Source: Anthopleura xanthogrammica (lineage: Eukaryota; Cnidaria; Anthozoa; Actiniaria; Actiniidae). Taken from it: a DNA stretch of 64,000 bases. The notes beneath the pieces are model-generated. The model saw only the letters and a program-made list of their open reading frames with translations. It did no database searches and was not told the origin of the DNA. The stretch spans positions 3,928,169 to 3,992,168 of the forward strand of contig OZ025218.1 in NCBI GenBank assembly GCA_964019055.1, read 5' to 3'. A program made the position numbers and the translations under genes. Below, piece after piece: positions 23,961-36,320 of this stretch (positions within the stretch are counted from its first letter, which is position 1; each line of letters begins with the position of its first letter).

Positions 23961-24084
23961 TGTTACCAATTATGTAAATTTAATTGCAAGAAGGTTGTCA
24001 TATAAAAATATGAAATAACAAATAACAAATAGGAATTAATTATTTTTTGCAAATCAGATGTAATTATTTCACTGTCTTGAAGGT

Positions 24085-24170
24085 ATAGAGGAGGAAGAGC
24101 CACTCGGTGGATTCCACTGTTAATTCTCATTTATTTATTTTATTTCTATTTTATTTATTAATACGCTGAT
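24085..24170 (+). mobile_element. SINE 3' tail fragment
   Basis: Matches the 3' end of the tRNA-like SINE at 38635-38905: gaggaagagccactcggtgg followed by attccactgt, taattctcat and a TTTATTTA-rich tail. The tRNA-derived head is absent, so it is 5' truncated. Confidence 0.6.
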
Positions 24171-24289
24171 ATTTTTGAGATGCTATTGCTGGTATATTAC
24201 TAAACAGTTATTCTCATCAATCTAGGGGGCTTTAAAATCAAAATAAAGAAAAAATTTCTAAATAATTCTTATTTATTTATTTTTATTTT

Positions 24290-24705
24290 TATATGACAAC
24301 CTTCTTGCACGTAGATGGGATAGGAGCTTCTCTATGGAATAATTTAGAAGAAAATCTAAAACTGTTATCAATCAAGCAGTTTAAGACCCAGCTCAAGTCT
24401 AGTTGTACGATCAATAATCATATTTATATACAATATTGTCTTCATAAATTGTGCATGCAAATCTTATTAATTGCACTACCTTGTTCACTGTTGCAGTTAT
24501 TCAGATTTATAATATAGTAATTTCTAAAAGTGGTACCTCTGTTTTTGTACTTTTGTATTATTATCTACAGTATATTTCTATTTCTGAATATCTGTTACCT
24601 TCACTTTCAGTTTTAATTTATTTAATGTAACTTATTTATTGTTTTATATCAAAAGGTAATAAAAATCTTCTTGTTATTGTTATTGTTGTTGTTGTTGTGG
24701 TTGAC
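24290..24705 (+). mobile_element. LINE 3' end (CR1/L2-like), 5' truncated
   Basis: The short plus-strand frame ends with SLWNNLEENLKLLSIKQFKT. This resembles the C-terminus of non-LTR reverse transcriptase proteins (LWNxLP..lk.s..Fk..lk). It is followed by a 3' UTR-like stretch and a (TTGTTA)/(TTG) microsatellite tail at 24670-24705, as in CR1/L2-clade LINEs. The catalytic domains are missing. Confidence 0.6.
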
Positions 24706-24956
24706 TGGAAAGTCTTAAACAAACTACTTCAACAACCACACACTGACCCGCACACTTCTTTTCAATAGTGTATTTGTAAAATTATGTTATAATTTCAGTT
24801 GTTATTTTCTTATTTAAGTTCCGTAATTTTGTAGATAATTTTATGTGCGTAAATAAACAAAAGACTGATAATAACAATTTAATTTTGGTCCTTGAGCGCC
24901 TGATTAAGAGCTATTTTTTCATAAATCTATCTTTGTGTATTTAATTGTTTTTAATA

Positions 24957-27900
24957 TTATTTTAATTGACTTAAAATATCTTCTGTCACTTTCTTGCCCT
25001 TGATGAGAACTTCATCTGGTATAAGTCTTGCAAGAATTTTAACCTATGGATCAGAAAAAAAGAAAAGCACTCATTCAATACTGTTGGGGCCAAAAGTGAT
25101 CAATGGAATATTTTCCACATTGCAGAGACAGAACATCATATACACTTAGCGTCTGGTCTCGAAGCAAACAGTTCTATTTTTCTGAGAGCCTCGATGTTTC
25201 CCGAGGCGGAGAAACGCAATTAATAAACCTTTTTAGCTTGTGTGGTTTGTTGTCCCATTTAAGACCACGTGCAACCTCTTTAATTCGCACGACTAGGCGT
25301 TTGAATTGTTCGGATAGCAGTTCCATGTAAAGGATACGCGTTAACGTACAACGTTTTGATCGGTTAAAAAAATTGTCTACAAAAGTACCGTTTAAGGCCA
25401 GTCTTACTTATCTTACCAGTGGAGAGGGCTTGGGAATATCCGCGCACGAACCAACGCTTCGAGCCCCGAGACGTTTACTGTCTGTCTCATAGTTTTCTGG
25501 TAAACTTTAGCAAAAGAAACTAGTCCCGGATTTCAAGCGAGGCCGAGATGTCTCGATTTCCCATTAACTGGCTTTAATTTTGGCAAAATCCTTCCCGGAC
25601 TCATGAATGAATTTTGGAGAAATTCTTAGTTCGCGACTTTTATCTCGCTTTTACACTGATTATATAAGCCAGTTCATAGTTTAAGAATCGTTTTCAGTGC
25701 GCATGCAATTTTATCCTGAATTTCTCACCTTCTTTTGTTTAATTAAGAACAAAAGAAGGTTTAAACAAAAGAAGGTGAGAAATTCGGGATAAAATCGCAT
25801 GCGCACTGAAAACGATTCTTAAACTTTGAACTGGCTTATAATCCCTTTCACAGTAGAGCATCATTTTTATTTTCAGTGCAAAAATATAGAGCTGTTAAGT
25901 TGTGACGTATTTCCGTGTCCAACTGCTCACAAAAACCGCTGAAATAAGGCGAAAATGTTCTCAATGAATTAACCTCCACCTGAAACAATTAAAACTTTGG
26001 ACAAAAAATCCTGTCATGAAGAAAAAGTTAGAAAAATCTTTATAAAACTGGTTTTCGTTTTGGACCCGGAAGTTTTTTCCATACGAATGACGTCACACTT
26101 AGCAGCCCTATAAGCCGGCAAATCCCAGTAGTATATACGTGCAAATACCTGTTCCACAGGAGATAACTCCTCAAAATTCGCAGGGACTTTGTTCCTGTCA
26201 ATTTCACCTGCTTTAAATATTTCTTCAATGACAATCCTGTAAATATAAAAGCAATGCTGAATCTTAATTACAAGAAGTATGAGCCTTCAAACAAATCAGA
26301 TAAGGCTTTCTGGTCTAGATGGGTACAATTGAGAATTTCATACAAGGGATGCACGACGCTCGGACACTACGATGAACTTTAAGGCCAGGACAAACGAGTC
26401 CCCGGTGCTGTAGGTCCCATGTATGAACCAAGGCAAATTTCCAGCACAACTAATCGTTAAGAACGTTGACTTGTGCTTTTCAAGTTTCCACTGCGGTTGT
26501 TGTCAAATGACAAATTTGTGTTCCTTAGGCTAGGTTTTCCCGGTACACGACGAATTGTTAACCAAGGGTACTGAAGGGGTAAAATGGGAACTGGGATTCG
26601 CCTTTTTTGGGGGCTGGGAAAATGAGATTGCATGCACTGGGACTGGGATTTACAAATCACTAAAGATCACTATCACCAAAGTAGACGGATTGTTTTCAAC
26701 GTATGAGTTTTTACATACAGAAACATATTTGCTTTTATGCACGTATACTTTAAAAAAACCAGGAATAGCTTTGAGATTCAAATATTTTTTCTTATAAACA
26801 AATTCATACGTTTAAAAGCTAGTTTGGCGATAACATTCTTCAGCGACTAGTAGTTCTCGCATGTGATTGGTTAGAAAACAATACTAATAAACATTCCAGA
26901 CATATTTTAGGTGTTCACGGTTTTCTTAGTTTGACTGTAAAAATTCGTCCGGTATACCGTGTAAACCCTGCCTTAATCACCGGCAGACTCATATACTAAA
27001 TGTTTGCCTCATGTCAGTGTCTATATGATTTAATACAAAACAATATGAAAAATTCCATTGACCGTCACTGGAACACATGAATATTGTACTTCCAAGCTTG
27101 AGGTAGTTAACTATGACTATTTGGACAGCCTCAGGGGCTTGGATGACTTACTTGTAGTTCTGTGTATTCATAACTTGACTACTGACAGCTATGGTTTCTT
27201 CTGGATTGAAAGCCTATCGAAAATTGTAAAACAGATCAGATCCATTGCTTATAAAAATCTTCACACGACTAAGGAGAACATCGACCAATACTCGTCTTTT
27301 CCATAACGAGCAAGGAACTGGGTACGAGTGCGAAAATTTAATTCGATTATGGTTCCAGAAACAATAATGGAAGAGTAACCTAATATAAGCTTATTGACCA
27401 AGTTTCAGAACGTTTGGCTAAATAGAAAACACTTTTATGAGCATCCAAACTCTGCCAAAATTACAGAGAAATATATAGTGTCCTTCCAAACCATACATTC
27501 TTCGTATTTTCAAGAAGAATGCAAAATACCATAATTTCGTTGCAATTTGCCCAAACTTGTTCAAACTTTCAATATTCTTACTAATCTGTATTTGGTCTTT
27601 CCTGCGAAGGAGTTTATTTTTGAATTAAGCTAATTTTGAGAAACTTGGTCCCAGTTCCTTGCTCGATATGGAAAAGGTTCTGGATATGGGCTCCCTGTGG
27701 TAACAGGTGTGGAATCGTGGTTACGACAAAGTAGGTTTTGGTAGAAGTCAACTAATTTAAAAGTAATTAATAATCTTGTCAAGAAACGCAAGGTTTTCAA
27801 GGGCACGTGCCTATGGAATGATATGCAAACGCCTTGATTGACATCCATGTAAAAACACTTTGTCCGATGATAAATTTTAGGAATCCACGCAAATGACAAT

Positions 27901-30900
27901 ACATATTTTCACAGACAGTCATAAAACGCCTACGGCTAGCACACGTAACATAGAAAATCACAGTAATGATGGTAATAACCTGATGGAACCATCCTGTTGG
28001 AATGATCAAAAGTTCACCAGCCTTTTGAGTGAACGTGATAGCCTTGGCTTTTTGGAACAGTGGATACGTCTCATGATCTGGTGCAAAGGCATCTACTGGA
28101 CTAGAATTCAATAGCAACCACTATTAGTTCCTAGAATATAGGCCTTTTGCAACAACAGGTCACGTGACCCAACCCCCCTTAAATCGAGCAGCTGTGTCAA
28201 AATGAACATCAGAAATGAAAAAAGCACCTCAATATTAGTAAGAAGGCGAAATCTCAGCTCATAAGATGTGACACAGGGGAAATGGCATTAAATATAAAAT
28301 TCAATATTTTATAAGGATTTGAATGGAAAATTTGCTCTGGATGGCAAAGCTTGCCCGCCAGAGCACTTTATATACAAATCCTTCTAAAATATTAAATTTT
28401 ATATTTAATGCCATTTCTCCTATAGTCAACATTATGAGCTGAAGCTTTGCCTTCTTACTAATACTGAGGTGCTCTATTCATTTCTGATGTTCATTTTGAC
28501 ACAACTGCTCGATTTAAGGGAGGTAGGGTCACGTGACTTGTTGTTGCAAAAGGCCTATTGATAAACACTATTACTTTCCAGACGCATAATGTTTTCTATA
28601 TTTTATGTGCTTTTGATACTGATTTCGGTGATCTTGACCAGACCCGATTTTTCGTCTCCGTCAATCAGAAAATTATGAGCTCAGACCGTAGTAAGATATT
28701 GATAAATGGAGCCACAGCAACATTACATGTGTTTTCCAATATCTGCAAAAGCTGGAGCCAATAGGCAGATTCAGTGGAACTCAAAATTGAGCGGCGCATG
28801 CGCACGGTCACGATACAGAAATATCCACTTGTTTTAGCACTATTGAGCTAATGATCACGGGAACATCACTGCTCGTCAAATGAAAATGTTCGAACGTGGT
28901 TTTTTTACAGCTCTTGCTTTACAGCTTTTTACAAGAAATGAAGAAATAGAAAGTTCGACCGGCATGCTCGACCCTACAGTCCTGTCATTCTTACTGCGCA
29001 TGCTCAGAGAAAACCCATTTCGTCGAGTGTGCGAAGTAAAAATGACAGGGCTCTTGGGTCAAGAGTGTGTACTCTCATAAAGCGCGCGACCACAACCTAT
29101 CAGAAAGCGTTTATAACAGTTATTTTATAATTTTTTATGAGAGCCGTATGTAGACCCCTTTCACGTGACGTCAAAGAAGCTCAATTTGTAGGGTAAAACA
29201 AAAGAATTTCGATCTCCTGAGAATTGAAACGTATTGTTCCCCCCCCCCCCCCCCCCCAAATGAGCTGCATTTCGACATGCAATCTTGGACGATCGATCCC
29301 CTTAATATCCAGGTTCTCCATACTCCTACAGCAAATACTTCAATGCCATTTTTATTGGAGTTTGTGAGCAGTCCCGCATGACTCTAAAAGGCACACGACA
29401 CACGGCAAACGGCACACGACACGCGGCACACGGCACAGTCATTCCCTTTTTGCGTTGTCCTTCTTATGGTATATTCATGCTACCTCTTTTGTGTATGATA
29501 ATTCTACCCCCCCCCCTCCCCCCACTCAGAATTTTCTACCATTTAATAGATAGGACATAGAGGCATCTCTTTGAGTCTTACCTGTTATATTTAAAGCAAT
29601 CCAATGGGAAATTGCATCGTTGTTTGTCATAGACATAAAGGAATTCATCTTGACCTGGAGGGTACAGCTTCAAAAGAAGCAGTGTTTTTTAGGAACATAT
29701 ATTTGACTGTCTCTAATTGAGTTACTATCAACTACTTTATTACATAAATTTTTTTTAAGAGGCGATTTTGCGAAGAAATTATATTCTAAGCCACTATATT
29801 TTCGCGATTTCATTGCATAAATCACTCATAACTTGTTTCCAAGAGCGAATTCGTATATCGCACTTCTACATGCTAATGAGTTCTGCTAATATCCATATGA
29901 GGTATGTGGAGTACTAGTGGCGCAAACCAGATATATATCCTTGCAAATGCGTGTCAATACTCGCACTAAATCATTCCCAAACCCTAAATATCGTACAAAT
30001 GTATGCTAACAAAACAGGTTTTTAATCTTCGATTTTTTAAATAATCTCTTTACTGTTATTTTTGTTTTAACAGTATTTTAGGATATTTGACTTTGTATAA
30101 TGGGAATAAAATTCTCTACTTTCCATTACGTTTTACGCTTGTGCAGTTTTTAGTCTTGTTCTTGCACGTACGGTGAATTATTTTTTTATTATTTCCGTTG
30201 TTTGAGCCCCATACAGCTCATTTGGATATCAGCAGAACTCATTAGCGTGGAAAAGTGCGATATACGAATTCGCTCTATTTCTTTAAACAAAAAGACTTAC
30301 AGTGAGGACACTCGAACCATGAACACTTGATATTTTTATATTTTTTATTTTATGAACTTTCTACTGCTTCAAACCTTCTGAAAATGAAGCACTGAACTCA
30401 AATGATCTTATTGTTCAAAATAAATCATATTTCCAATCGATTCACACAAGGGATAAAGGAGAAAAAAATTATGAAAAAACCTCAAAGTGTTCACGGTTGG
30501 AGTGTCCTCACTGTAATAAACGAGCAGGAGTGCCACGTAACAAACATGACTTTTATACATCGAAAAACACTCCTGCTAGTTTATTAAACAATACCTAGCT
30601 ATCATTGTTCATGATATGTTTTGTTCTTAGCAGATAACAGTAAGAATACTAACCTTCCATGTTTTTGATCCATAGAAAACTGCATTAGTTCCTGTCCAGT
30701 TATATGGATCTAAAACAATTTCATCAAAAAAGCAATAATTTTACAGTGCGACTACTCAAACCTAGGCCACCCAAACAAATTTTACATCAAATTGATAAAT
30801 CACGTTTTGGACGCTGAATAACAGGACGGTGACGATTTCTGGAGTTTAAACTGTTTCTTCTGATCATAAATACACAAGTATAAAGTAAAATATATGCTTT

Positions 30901-33900
30901 TAAAGGGAAAAATGTGAAAATTTGTGACGATTCTATTGTTTTTAAAAATACTGAATCGTGATTGGTTAATTTGTATGAAAATTTGCTTGGGTGGCCTTGG
31001 TTGGAGTAGTTGCACTGTAAAACCAAATCAGCTTTACAAACCGAACGTTCCCTTGAGCGGCTTAGAAAGTAACCTATTCACATCGGTCTCACTGAACTCA
31101 TGTATGAGTATGGGATCTGGAGCAGACCTGGCGGAGCTCTAAAAAGGACCATAAGATCGCGATAAAGAGGGGGGAGGGGGGAAGTGCGGGAAAAGGAAAA
31201 CGAAAGGAAAAAAATGAGCTACCGCAGGTCGTGGGGAGTACAGCGAGGCCACTGGAATACTTCAATGTGCCGGACACGGTACGACATTAGCAGGCTATGG
31301 GTTTTGATAATAAACTAACCAATGTGAAGAGATGATCTCGAGTATGGAGTTCCCCAAAGAAGCATTGCATTCCATGGCCGTACTTCAGTTGGTAGGAATT
31401 GAAAGAAATCCTCTTTTAAGTATTCCTGTAAGGATATAAAAGGTATACACCTATATTTCAAATAACGTTGATAATGGGAAATGGTCGATCTGAGACCGAT
31501 AGGAATTGTGGGAGCTTATTAAATTACAAATGTATTGTTGTAATCATGCCTGAATATTAATACTTATTTCTGGCGTACTAGTGTCTGTGATTCAGTACCA
31601 TTCAGGTGTGACTATGACAATGCATTTGTAATTTAATAAACTCCCACAATTCCTATCGGTCTCAGATCGACCATTTCCCATTATCACGTTATTTAAAAAA
31701 GGTGTATCCTGATGATTAAGCTTCTGAACTTCATCATTTTCCAATTTAATTGAGAAGGTTATAAGCCCATCTCCCGATCACAAACCCAGCCGTCTGCAAA
31801 TAGGATCTTTATCCCAGATAGAAGGCCCCTCTGTCAGTCTCTGTATTTAACCCTCACTTCTACGGTATTAAGTACGTAGAAGCAGTAAAGGCCCATACCT
31901 ACTTAAAAGAGAGGGGAGTAGGGCTTGAAAGAAATTGGTAGAGTTATAGATAACATGTGAAGTTAGTGTACCGCGCATGTGCAGGGGGACGATGCGCCAT
32001 CTGATACGCCATGCTAATCAATGTTAACCAAGCCTAAAATTTTATACCCTGGATCCAGCCAGTCGTGAGAGGTTTTCTTTTGCTTTCTTTTGGGGGTTTA
32101 GAGTTTTTCTTTGGAGTTAAGGAAGAATCACAGAGCGTTAACGGTACTAAAACCTGGTGTCCGTAATATCGGGGTGTATGTCCCGTGGGGGTAGGGAGGA
32201 ATGCCATTTTACGTGACGATCCATATTCATATCTGGCCTGCTTCTTCAAAACTGAGGTATAGGAAGGGGTAACTTTTTAGGCAAAGGTATATGAAAGGGG
32301 TAGCTTTAGCTTAAATTTGGTACATGAAAGGGTAAGGGGTCGAGAGTCCGGGCGGAGCATCCCATACAAAATATTTAGGAGTAACCCCCCAGGGTGTATG
32401 TATGTAAGGTGAGAGTTGAATCATATAGTGAGTGCATAGCACATGTGCAGGGACAAGAGGGAGGGCTATTTGTATAGAACCCTTGAATGTGCTGACGTCA
32501 AAGCAGCTCATTTTGGAGGACAAAACAAAAGAATATCAATCTCATGAAAATTGGAAACTATTGTTTTGTTCTCCAAGTTGAGCTGCATTCCACAGTACTG
32601 CAAAGGGTCTATATTTGCTTCTCAATGTTTTGTGAAGGAAACATTGTTGCACTCCCACATTGTAACTGAATCTCCTAGCCTTAGTTTGATCTTAGTACAC
32701 CCTCTCTAAAGTCCAAAAGAGGTATACCCCTCACAATCATAAACTCATATAACCCTTTAGATATCAATGAATAGATCAATTTAGCTTGGGCATAATATTT
32801 TCCCAATTCAGTTCCCATGAGAATACGATTCTTAGTTTGACTTGTATCCATATTCGTGTGTCTTCTCATGCATAACCATTAAACAAACAAATAATCCCCT
32901 AGGGGTCTGATGTGGGGAAACATTACGCCCAAGCTAAATTGGTCTATCAGAGAACAACGTTAATGGTTAACCAGGTACATCGGATGATATTTTTCTAGAA
33001 ATACCAAGTCTTAAAAAATGTCAATTAAATCAAAAACTAACCAAATCTCTCAAATCATTCTTGAGCTCTGGGTGAGTTTGTATGAACAACTCATCCTCAA
33101 CGTAAGTCCATAGGCTTGGCTTTCCTTCATTAGAATGCTGACCATATACATCAATTTTAACAGCAAAGCTTTGTGCTTGATGCATGGCTCCCTAGAAATA
33201 ACAACAGCATGATTAGCCTGAAATTTGCAGTCTTTTATCAAGTAAACTTGTTGAAAGAGGCAAGTGTTTGGAGTGAGGGGGGAGGTGAGAGAGGAATGAT
33301 TTATGAAGGTTAGCAGCAGACAAGACCCTACCTATGGAGAAGTCCTGGATATAGGCAAGTATCAAACTTGGATCAAATCTTCATTCCAGGTCAGAACTTG
33401 GCATGCTAGCTATGACCATATTTAACATTTAACACTCTTTTGACTGGGACTGAGGGAAACAGTGTGTTTTGTGGTCCTGAGATGAAATGTTTCCCAAGGT
33501 GTAGCCAAGGAAAACATTGGTATAGAGGGACTGCAAAGCTTGTTTAATTTATTTACTTTAGGGGGGGGGAGGGGGGCACAAGTGGTTTTTGGTAAGCTGT
33601 CAAATTTTGCAAGACCCCCCTTTGTATACACATTTGAAAACCAGACCCCCCATCTACAGACTGATATATAGCGATATTTTTTATATGACCCCTTCCCCCT
33701 CAAAAATGGCAGTGATTTACTTTGATATAAAAAAGTCAAGATTTTAAATAGCTAAATAGGTTTGAAAAATTAATTAATGACAGAAGAAAATATTTGATCC
33801 ACTCTTACAAACAAAGGTTTTTTTTAGCTCAATAATTTTTTTTCTAATTCCCCCATCAGTCATAATCACTGTATAGTTTATTCTTTCCCGCTTTGACTTC

Positions 33901-36320
33901 TCTTCACTTTTCGAATATGACTTTTTACAAAAAATGCTATTTTGATTTAATAATATTTGTTATGCAGGGTCTGACTGCAGAGTGTTATTTTTATTGGAAA
34001 GAGAGACTAATAACTGCTGAAGGCAGTGAGCTGAAAAAATTGTGAGATTGGCGAGACCCTCAGAAATGTGATTTCCAGTGTTTTTGAGGGAATTACATTT
34101 GCAACATTATATCATTATTGCTATAAAGTTATGAAAAATCTTTCGCATTCTTAAGCTATGAATCTCAACCAATCATCTGATGTTAGGAATCCTCAACCTC
34201 TTTGATTAATGAAAAGTGTGTAATTGCCTTCATGCAGTTCTGCTCTAAGAAATGCCTTAATCACAACCTAGTGACCCTTAGTAAACAATATATCCCACTT
34301 ACTTGTACAGCTTTCATAAAAACTTTTTGATCTCCATAGCGACTGGAAAAATATTCTTTACTCCAGTTCATAGCTCCAAAGCTTTGTAAAACATCTGTTA
34401 TAAGAACAGGTCTAAAATATGAAAAGCAATTTATGACAAACGATTAGAATTCTTAGAATAAGCTGAAGTGGGAAAATATTGCAATAGCAGTAGTGACTGA
34501 TGCACCTATCATTGACTTCCCTGGGGGAACTAACCCCGGACTAACCAGGGAGATATGAGTGGCATATTACAGGGGCTTTGGACACTAACATTGCCCCTGG
34601 GATTGGAAAAAATACTTGACTTTGCTTCAGCTATCTAAACCAAAAGCTACTTTCTCTCAATAAATGATGGGAGATTGTTGGCCATGGAAGACTCTAACCA
34701 GGGGACTTTGAAAACAAGGATTTCCCCACCCCCCAGGGAAAAATAATGAAGATTGTTTCTAGTATTTTACAATCCCCCTGCTTAGCCCAGAGAAGCTGCT
34801 GATACTGGTGCATAACATAAAAATAGTATGCAAATTCCCTTCAAGACAAAGGAATGCCATCAGTAACAGAAAGTTGGAAATACAGGGAATGACAAAGTGC
34901 ATGGTATAAAGCTTAAATAATGAGGCTTCAAAGATAATATGCAAATGCAGAACATATACATATACATTATATTTAACCATTTTTGTGTTTTCTGCTCCAA
35001 GAACCGATTTATAATCAGCTAAAAAAGACTTTATGTATCAAATTAAGGGAGATTATATATGCACAGAATGTATTCATACCGGTCATTTGATACTTGCATA
35101 TTATGACATTATTATTGTCTGCATTTTAGGAAAAAATTGTGCGACTAATTAAGTTTGTATTCTTTTAGAATTTCTTATCCGCCACTAACTTTAGTCGCAC
35201 AAAATTTTCCTAATACAATATCATAGTCGTGGCGGTCCCCTGAAATCCGCCATTAACTTTAGTCGCACAAAATTTTCCTAATAGAATATTATAGCCGTGG
35301 TCCCCTAAATTCCGCCACTAACTTTAGTCGCACAAAATCTTCTTAACAAGACAGTGAACCATGTATAGCATTAGGATTACCAGGCTCTTGGCATATGCAT
35401 GCCGTCGGGCCTTTGTTTATTACACATTTGGGGTGGATATATCAATTCCCACAACTTATTAGTTTATTGAATATAACAATGACTATGCCAGGTTTGTGTT
35501 GTAACTGTGTAAACATGGATAATAAATGACTTATTCAGTACATGTTAAGTATATTTATATTCTGATAAGCGTCAAGCGAATTACAGGCTCAAACATTTTG
35601 TGCGACTAAAGTTAGTGGTGGATTTTAGGGGACCACGGCTATGATATTGTATTAGGAAAATTTTGTGTGACTAAAGTTAGTGGTGGATTTTAGGGGACCA
35701 CGGCTAAAATATTGTATTAGGAAAATTTTGTGCGTCTAAAGTTAGTGGCGGATTTTAGGGGACCACGGCTAAAATATTGTATTAGGAAAATTTTGTGCAA
35801 CTAAAGTTAGTGGCGGATTTTAGGGGACCACGGCTAAAATATTGTATTAGGAAAATTTTGTGCGACTAAAGTTAGTGGCGGATTTTAGGGGACCACGGCT
35901 ATAATACTCTATTAGGAAAATTTTGTGCGACTAAAGTTAGTGGCGGATTTCTTTTCCTAAAAGTATAATAGTGAATTATTTTATAATAGATTATTTTATA
36001 ATAATGAATTATTTTACTATATATTATACAGACAAACAAGTACGCTTAAATATTTTCATAAAACAGGACTATATAATTGCATAATATGCCATTATATGTA
36101 TTCCCTATTCATACCTTTTTCCATCGTAATTTTCAACGAACTCACGAAGACTTAAATTGGATTGTCGATGAATCATTAAGCAGTCTGAATGATGACAAGT
36201 AAGAGAGCTGGGGTCTGTGTCAACATTCTTAGTCCAATGGGAGATCTCCGCCATTATTGTTGCCAAGAGAAGACAGCATGATGATGATAACAATATGATT
36301 TTGCAATTGGTTCCAACCAT
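24957..36320 (-). CDS. JmjC-domain 2-oxoglutarate/Fe(II) oxygenase with signal peptide
   Basis: Ten exons, all with GT-AG junctions and matching phase: 36320-36115, 34411-34303, 33191-33042, 31425-31320, 30709-30654, 29667-29582, 28100-27980, 27213-27152, 26236-26149 and 25043-24957 (TAA). Total 1071 bp, 356 aa. Residues 5-24 are a hydrophobic signal-like stretch (CKIILLSSSCCLLLATIMA), so the protein probably enters the secretory pathway. The JmjC/cupin-8 fold has the iron triad H189-x-D191 (SLHIDPYNWTGTNAVF) and H277 (GELLIIPTGWFHQAFN), with TWKLYPPGQDEF at 207-218 typical of JMJD6-like hydroxylases. The family hydroxylates or demethylates protein side chains; the substrate here is unknown. 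Length and the signal suggest an ER-lumenal JmjC protein of the JMJD8 kind, but I cannot assign the subfamily. It diverges from UBE2T across 531 bp. Confidence 0.85.
25663..25840. mobile_element. MITE with 55-bp arms, TATAAGCC ends
   Basis: TATAAGCCAGTTCATAGTTT at the left is complementary to the right end (aaactttgaactggcttata). The arms also share aagaatcgttttcagtgcgc and GCATGC. The middle carries a second inverted pair (aaaagaagg). It lies in the last intron of the JmjC gene. Confidence 0.75.
26565..26655. repeat. GGGA-rich dispersed repeat, copy B
   Basis: Core ggggtaaaatgggaactggg and gcactgggactgggattt, shared with 22310-22520 and 37348-37485. It lies in an intron of the JmjC gene. 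Confidence 0.6.
27296..27684. mobile_element. Foldback element, about 35-bp arms
   Basis: The left arm cttttccataacgagcaagg continues to aactggg. The right arm is its complement: cccagttccttgctcgatat then ggaaaagg. About 310 bp of unique AT-rich middle. Intronic in the JmjC gene. Confidence 0.65.
28138..28558. mobile_element. 421-bp foldback element next to JmjC exon 7
   Basis: Arms of about 190 bp. ATAGGCCTTTTGCAACAACA opens the element, and its complement ending GGCCTAT closes it. Further complementary blocks include cacgtgac, aaatcgagcag and attaaatataaaatt. The central loop is short. Its edge lies only 38 bp from the exon 7 splice acceptor (28100). Confidence 0.8.
29151..29290 (+). mobile_element. 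MITE family TAGACCCC, copy A
   Basis: tagacccctttcacgtgacg, then tcaaag, aaaacaaaagaatttcgatc, tcctgagaatt, a poly-C run and gagctgcatttcgac. Shared with copies at 32474, 45934 and 52461. The right terminal repeat is degraded. Intronic in the JmjC gene. Confidence 0.75.
29842..30276. mobile_element. 435-bp MITE with 65-bp arms
   Basis: AGAGCGAATTCGTATATCGC at the left is complementary to the right end (gcgatatacgaattcgctct). The arms also share gctaatgagttctgct. The middle is AT-rich and unique. Intronic in the JmjC gene. Confidence 0.78.
31441..31711. mobile_element. 271-bp foldback element, about 95-bp arms
   Basis: The left arm runs from aggtatacacc through ataatgggaaatggtcgatc to aattacaaatg. 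The right arm is its near-perfect complement, ending ggtgtatcct. It begins 16 bp from exon 4 of the JmjC gene (31425), so it lies in the 3' end of the intron upstream of that exon. Confidence 0.78.
32474..32612 (+). mobile_element. MITE family TAGACCCC, copy B
   Basis: Begins tagaaccctt and ends gggtctata. Carries the shared acgtcaaagcagctcatttt, tcaatctcatgaaaattgg and ttgttttgttctccaagttg blocks. The two ends and the ggaggacaaaacaa / ttgttttgttctcc parts are inverted. TA flanks. Intronic in the JmjC gene. Confidence 0.78.
32772..32946. mobile_element. MITE family TAGACCAATTTAGCTTGGG, copy A
   Basis: Ends tagatcaatttagcttgggc and gcccaagctaaattggtcta are inverted. The core includes tgtatccatattcgtgtgtc, which is shared with the copy near 37647. 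Intronic in the JmjC gene. Confidence 0.75.
35150..35970. mobile_element. Foldback element with tandemly repeated arms (65-bp unit)
   Basis: The left arm (35150-35340) has about 2.5 units and the right arm (35596-35970) has nearly six units of a 65-bp repeat in opposite orientation. Unit hallmarks are ttttgtgcgactaaagttag, tggcggattttaggggacca and cggctaaaatattg. Outer ends are related (ttcttttag / ctaaaagtat). A unique centre of about 255 bp separates the arms. It lies in intron 1 of the JmjC gene. Confidence 0.82.

Larger units (their letters stand above)
22708..24956. other. Intergenic region between the RRM and JmjC genes
   Basis: Contains the upstream region of the RRM gene (from 22708), an AAGGTGGCTCTA-family repeat (23228-23440), an AT-rich tandem repeat (23540-23960), a SINE tail fragment (24085-24170) and a LINE 3' end (24290-24705). 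No host coding exon seen. Confidence 0.6.

Noticed and set aside
25103..25330. 75-aa plus-strand open frame
   Set aside because: Overlaps the intron of the minus-strand JmjC gene, no recognisable domain and no splice or homology support.
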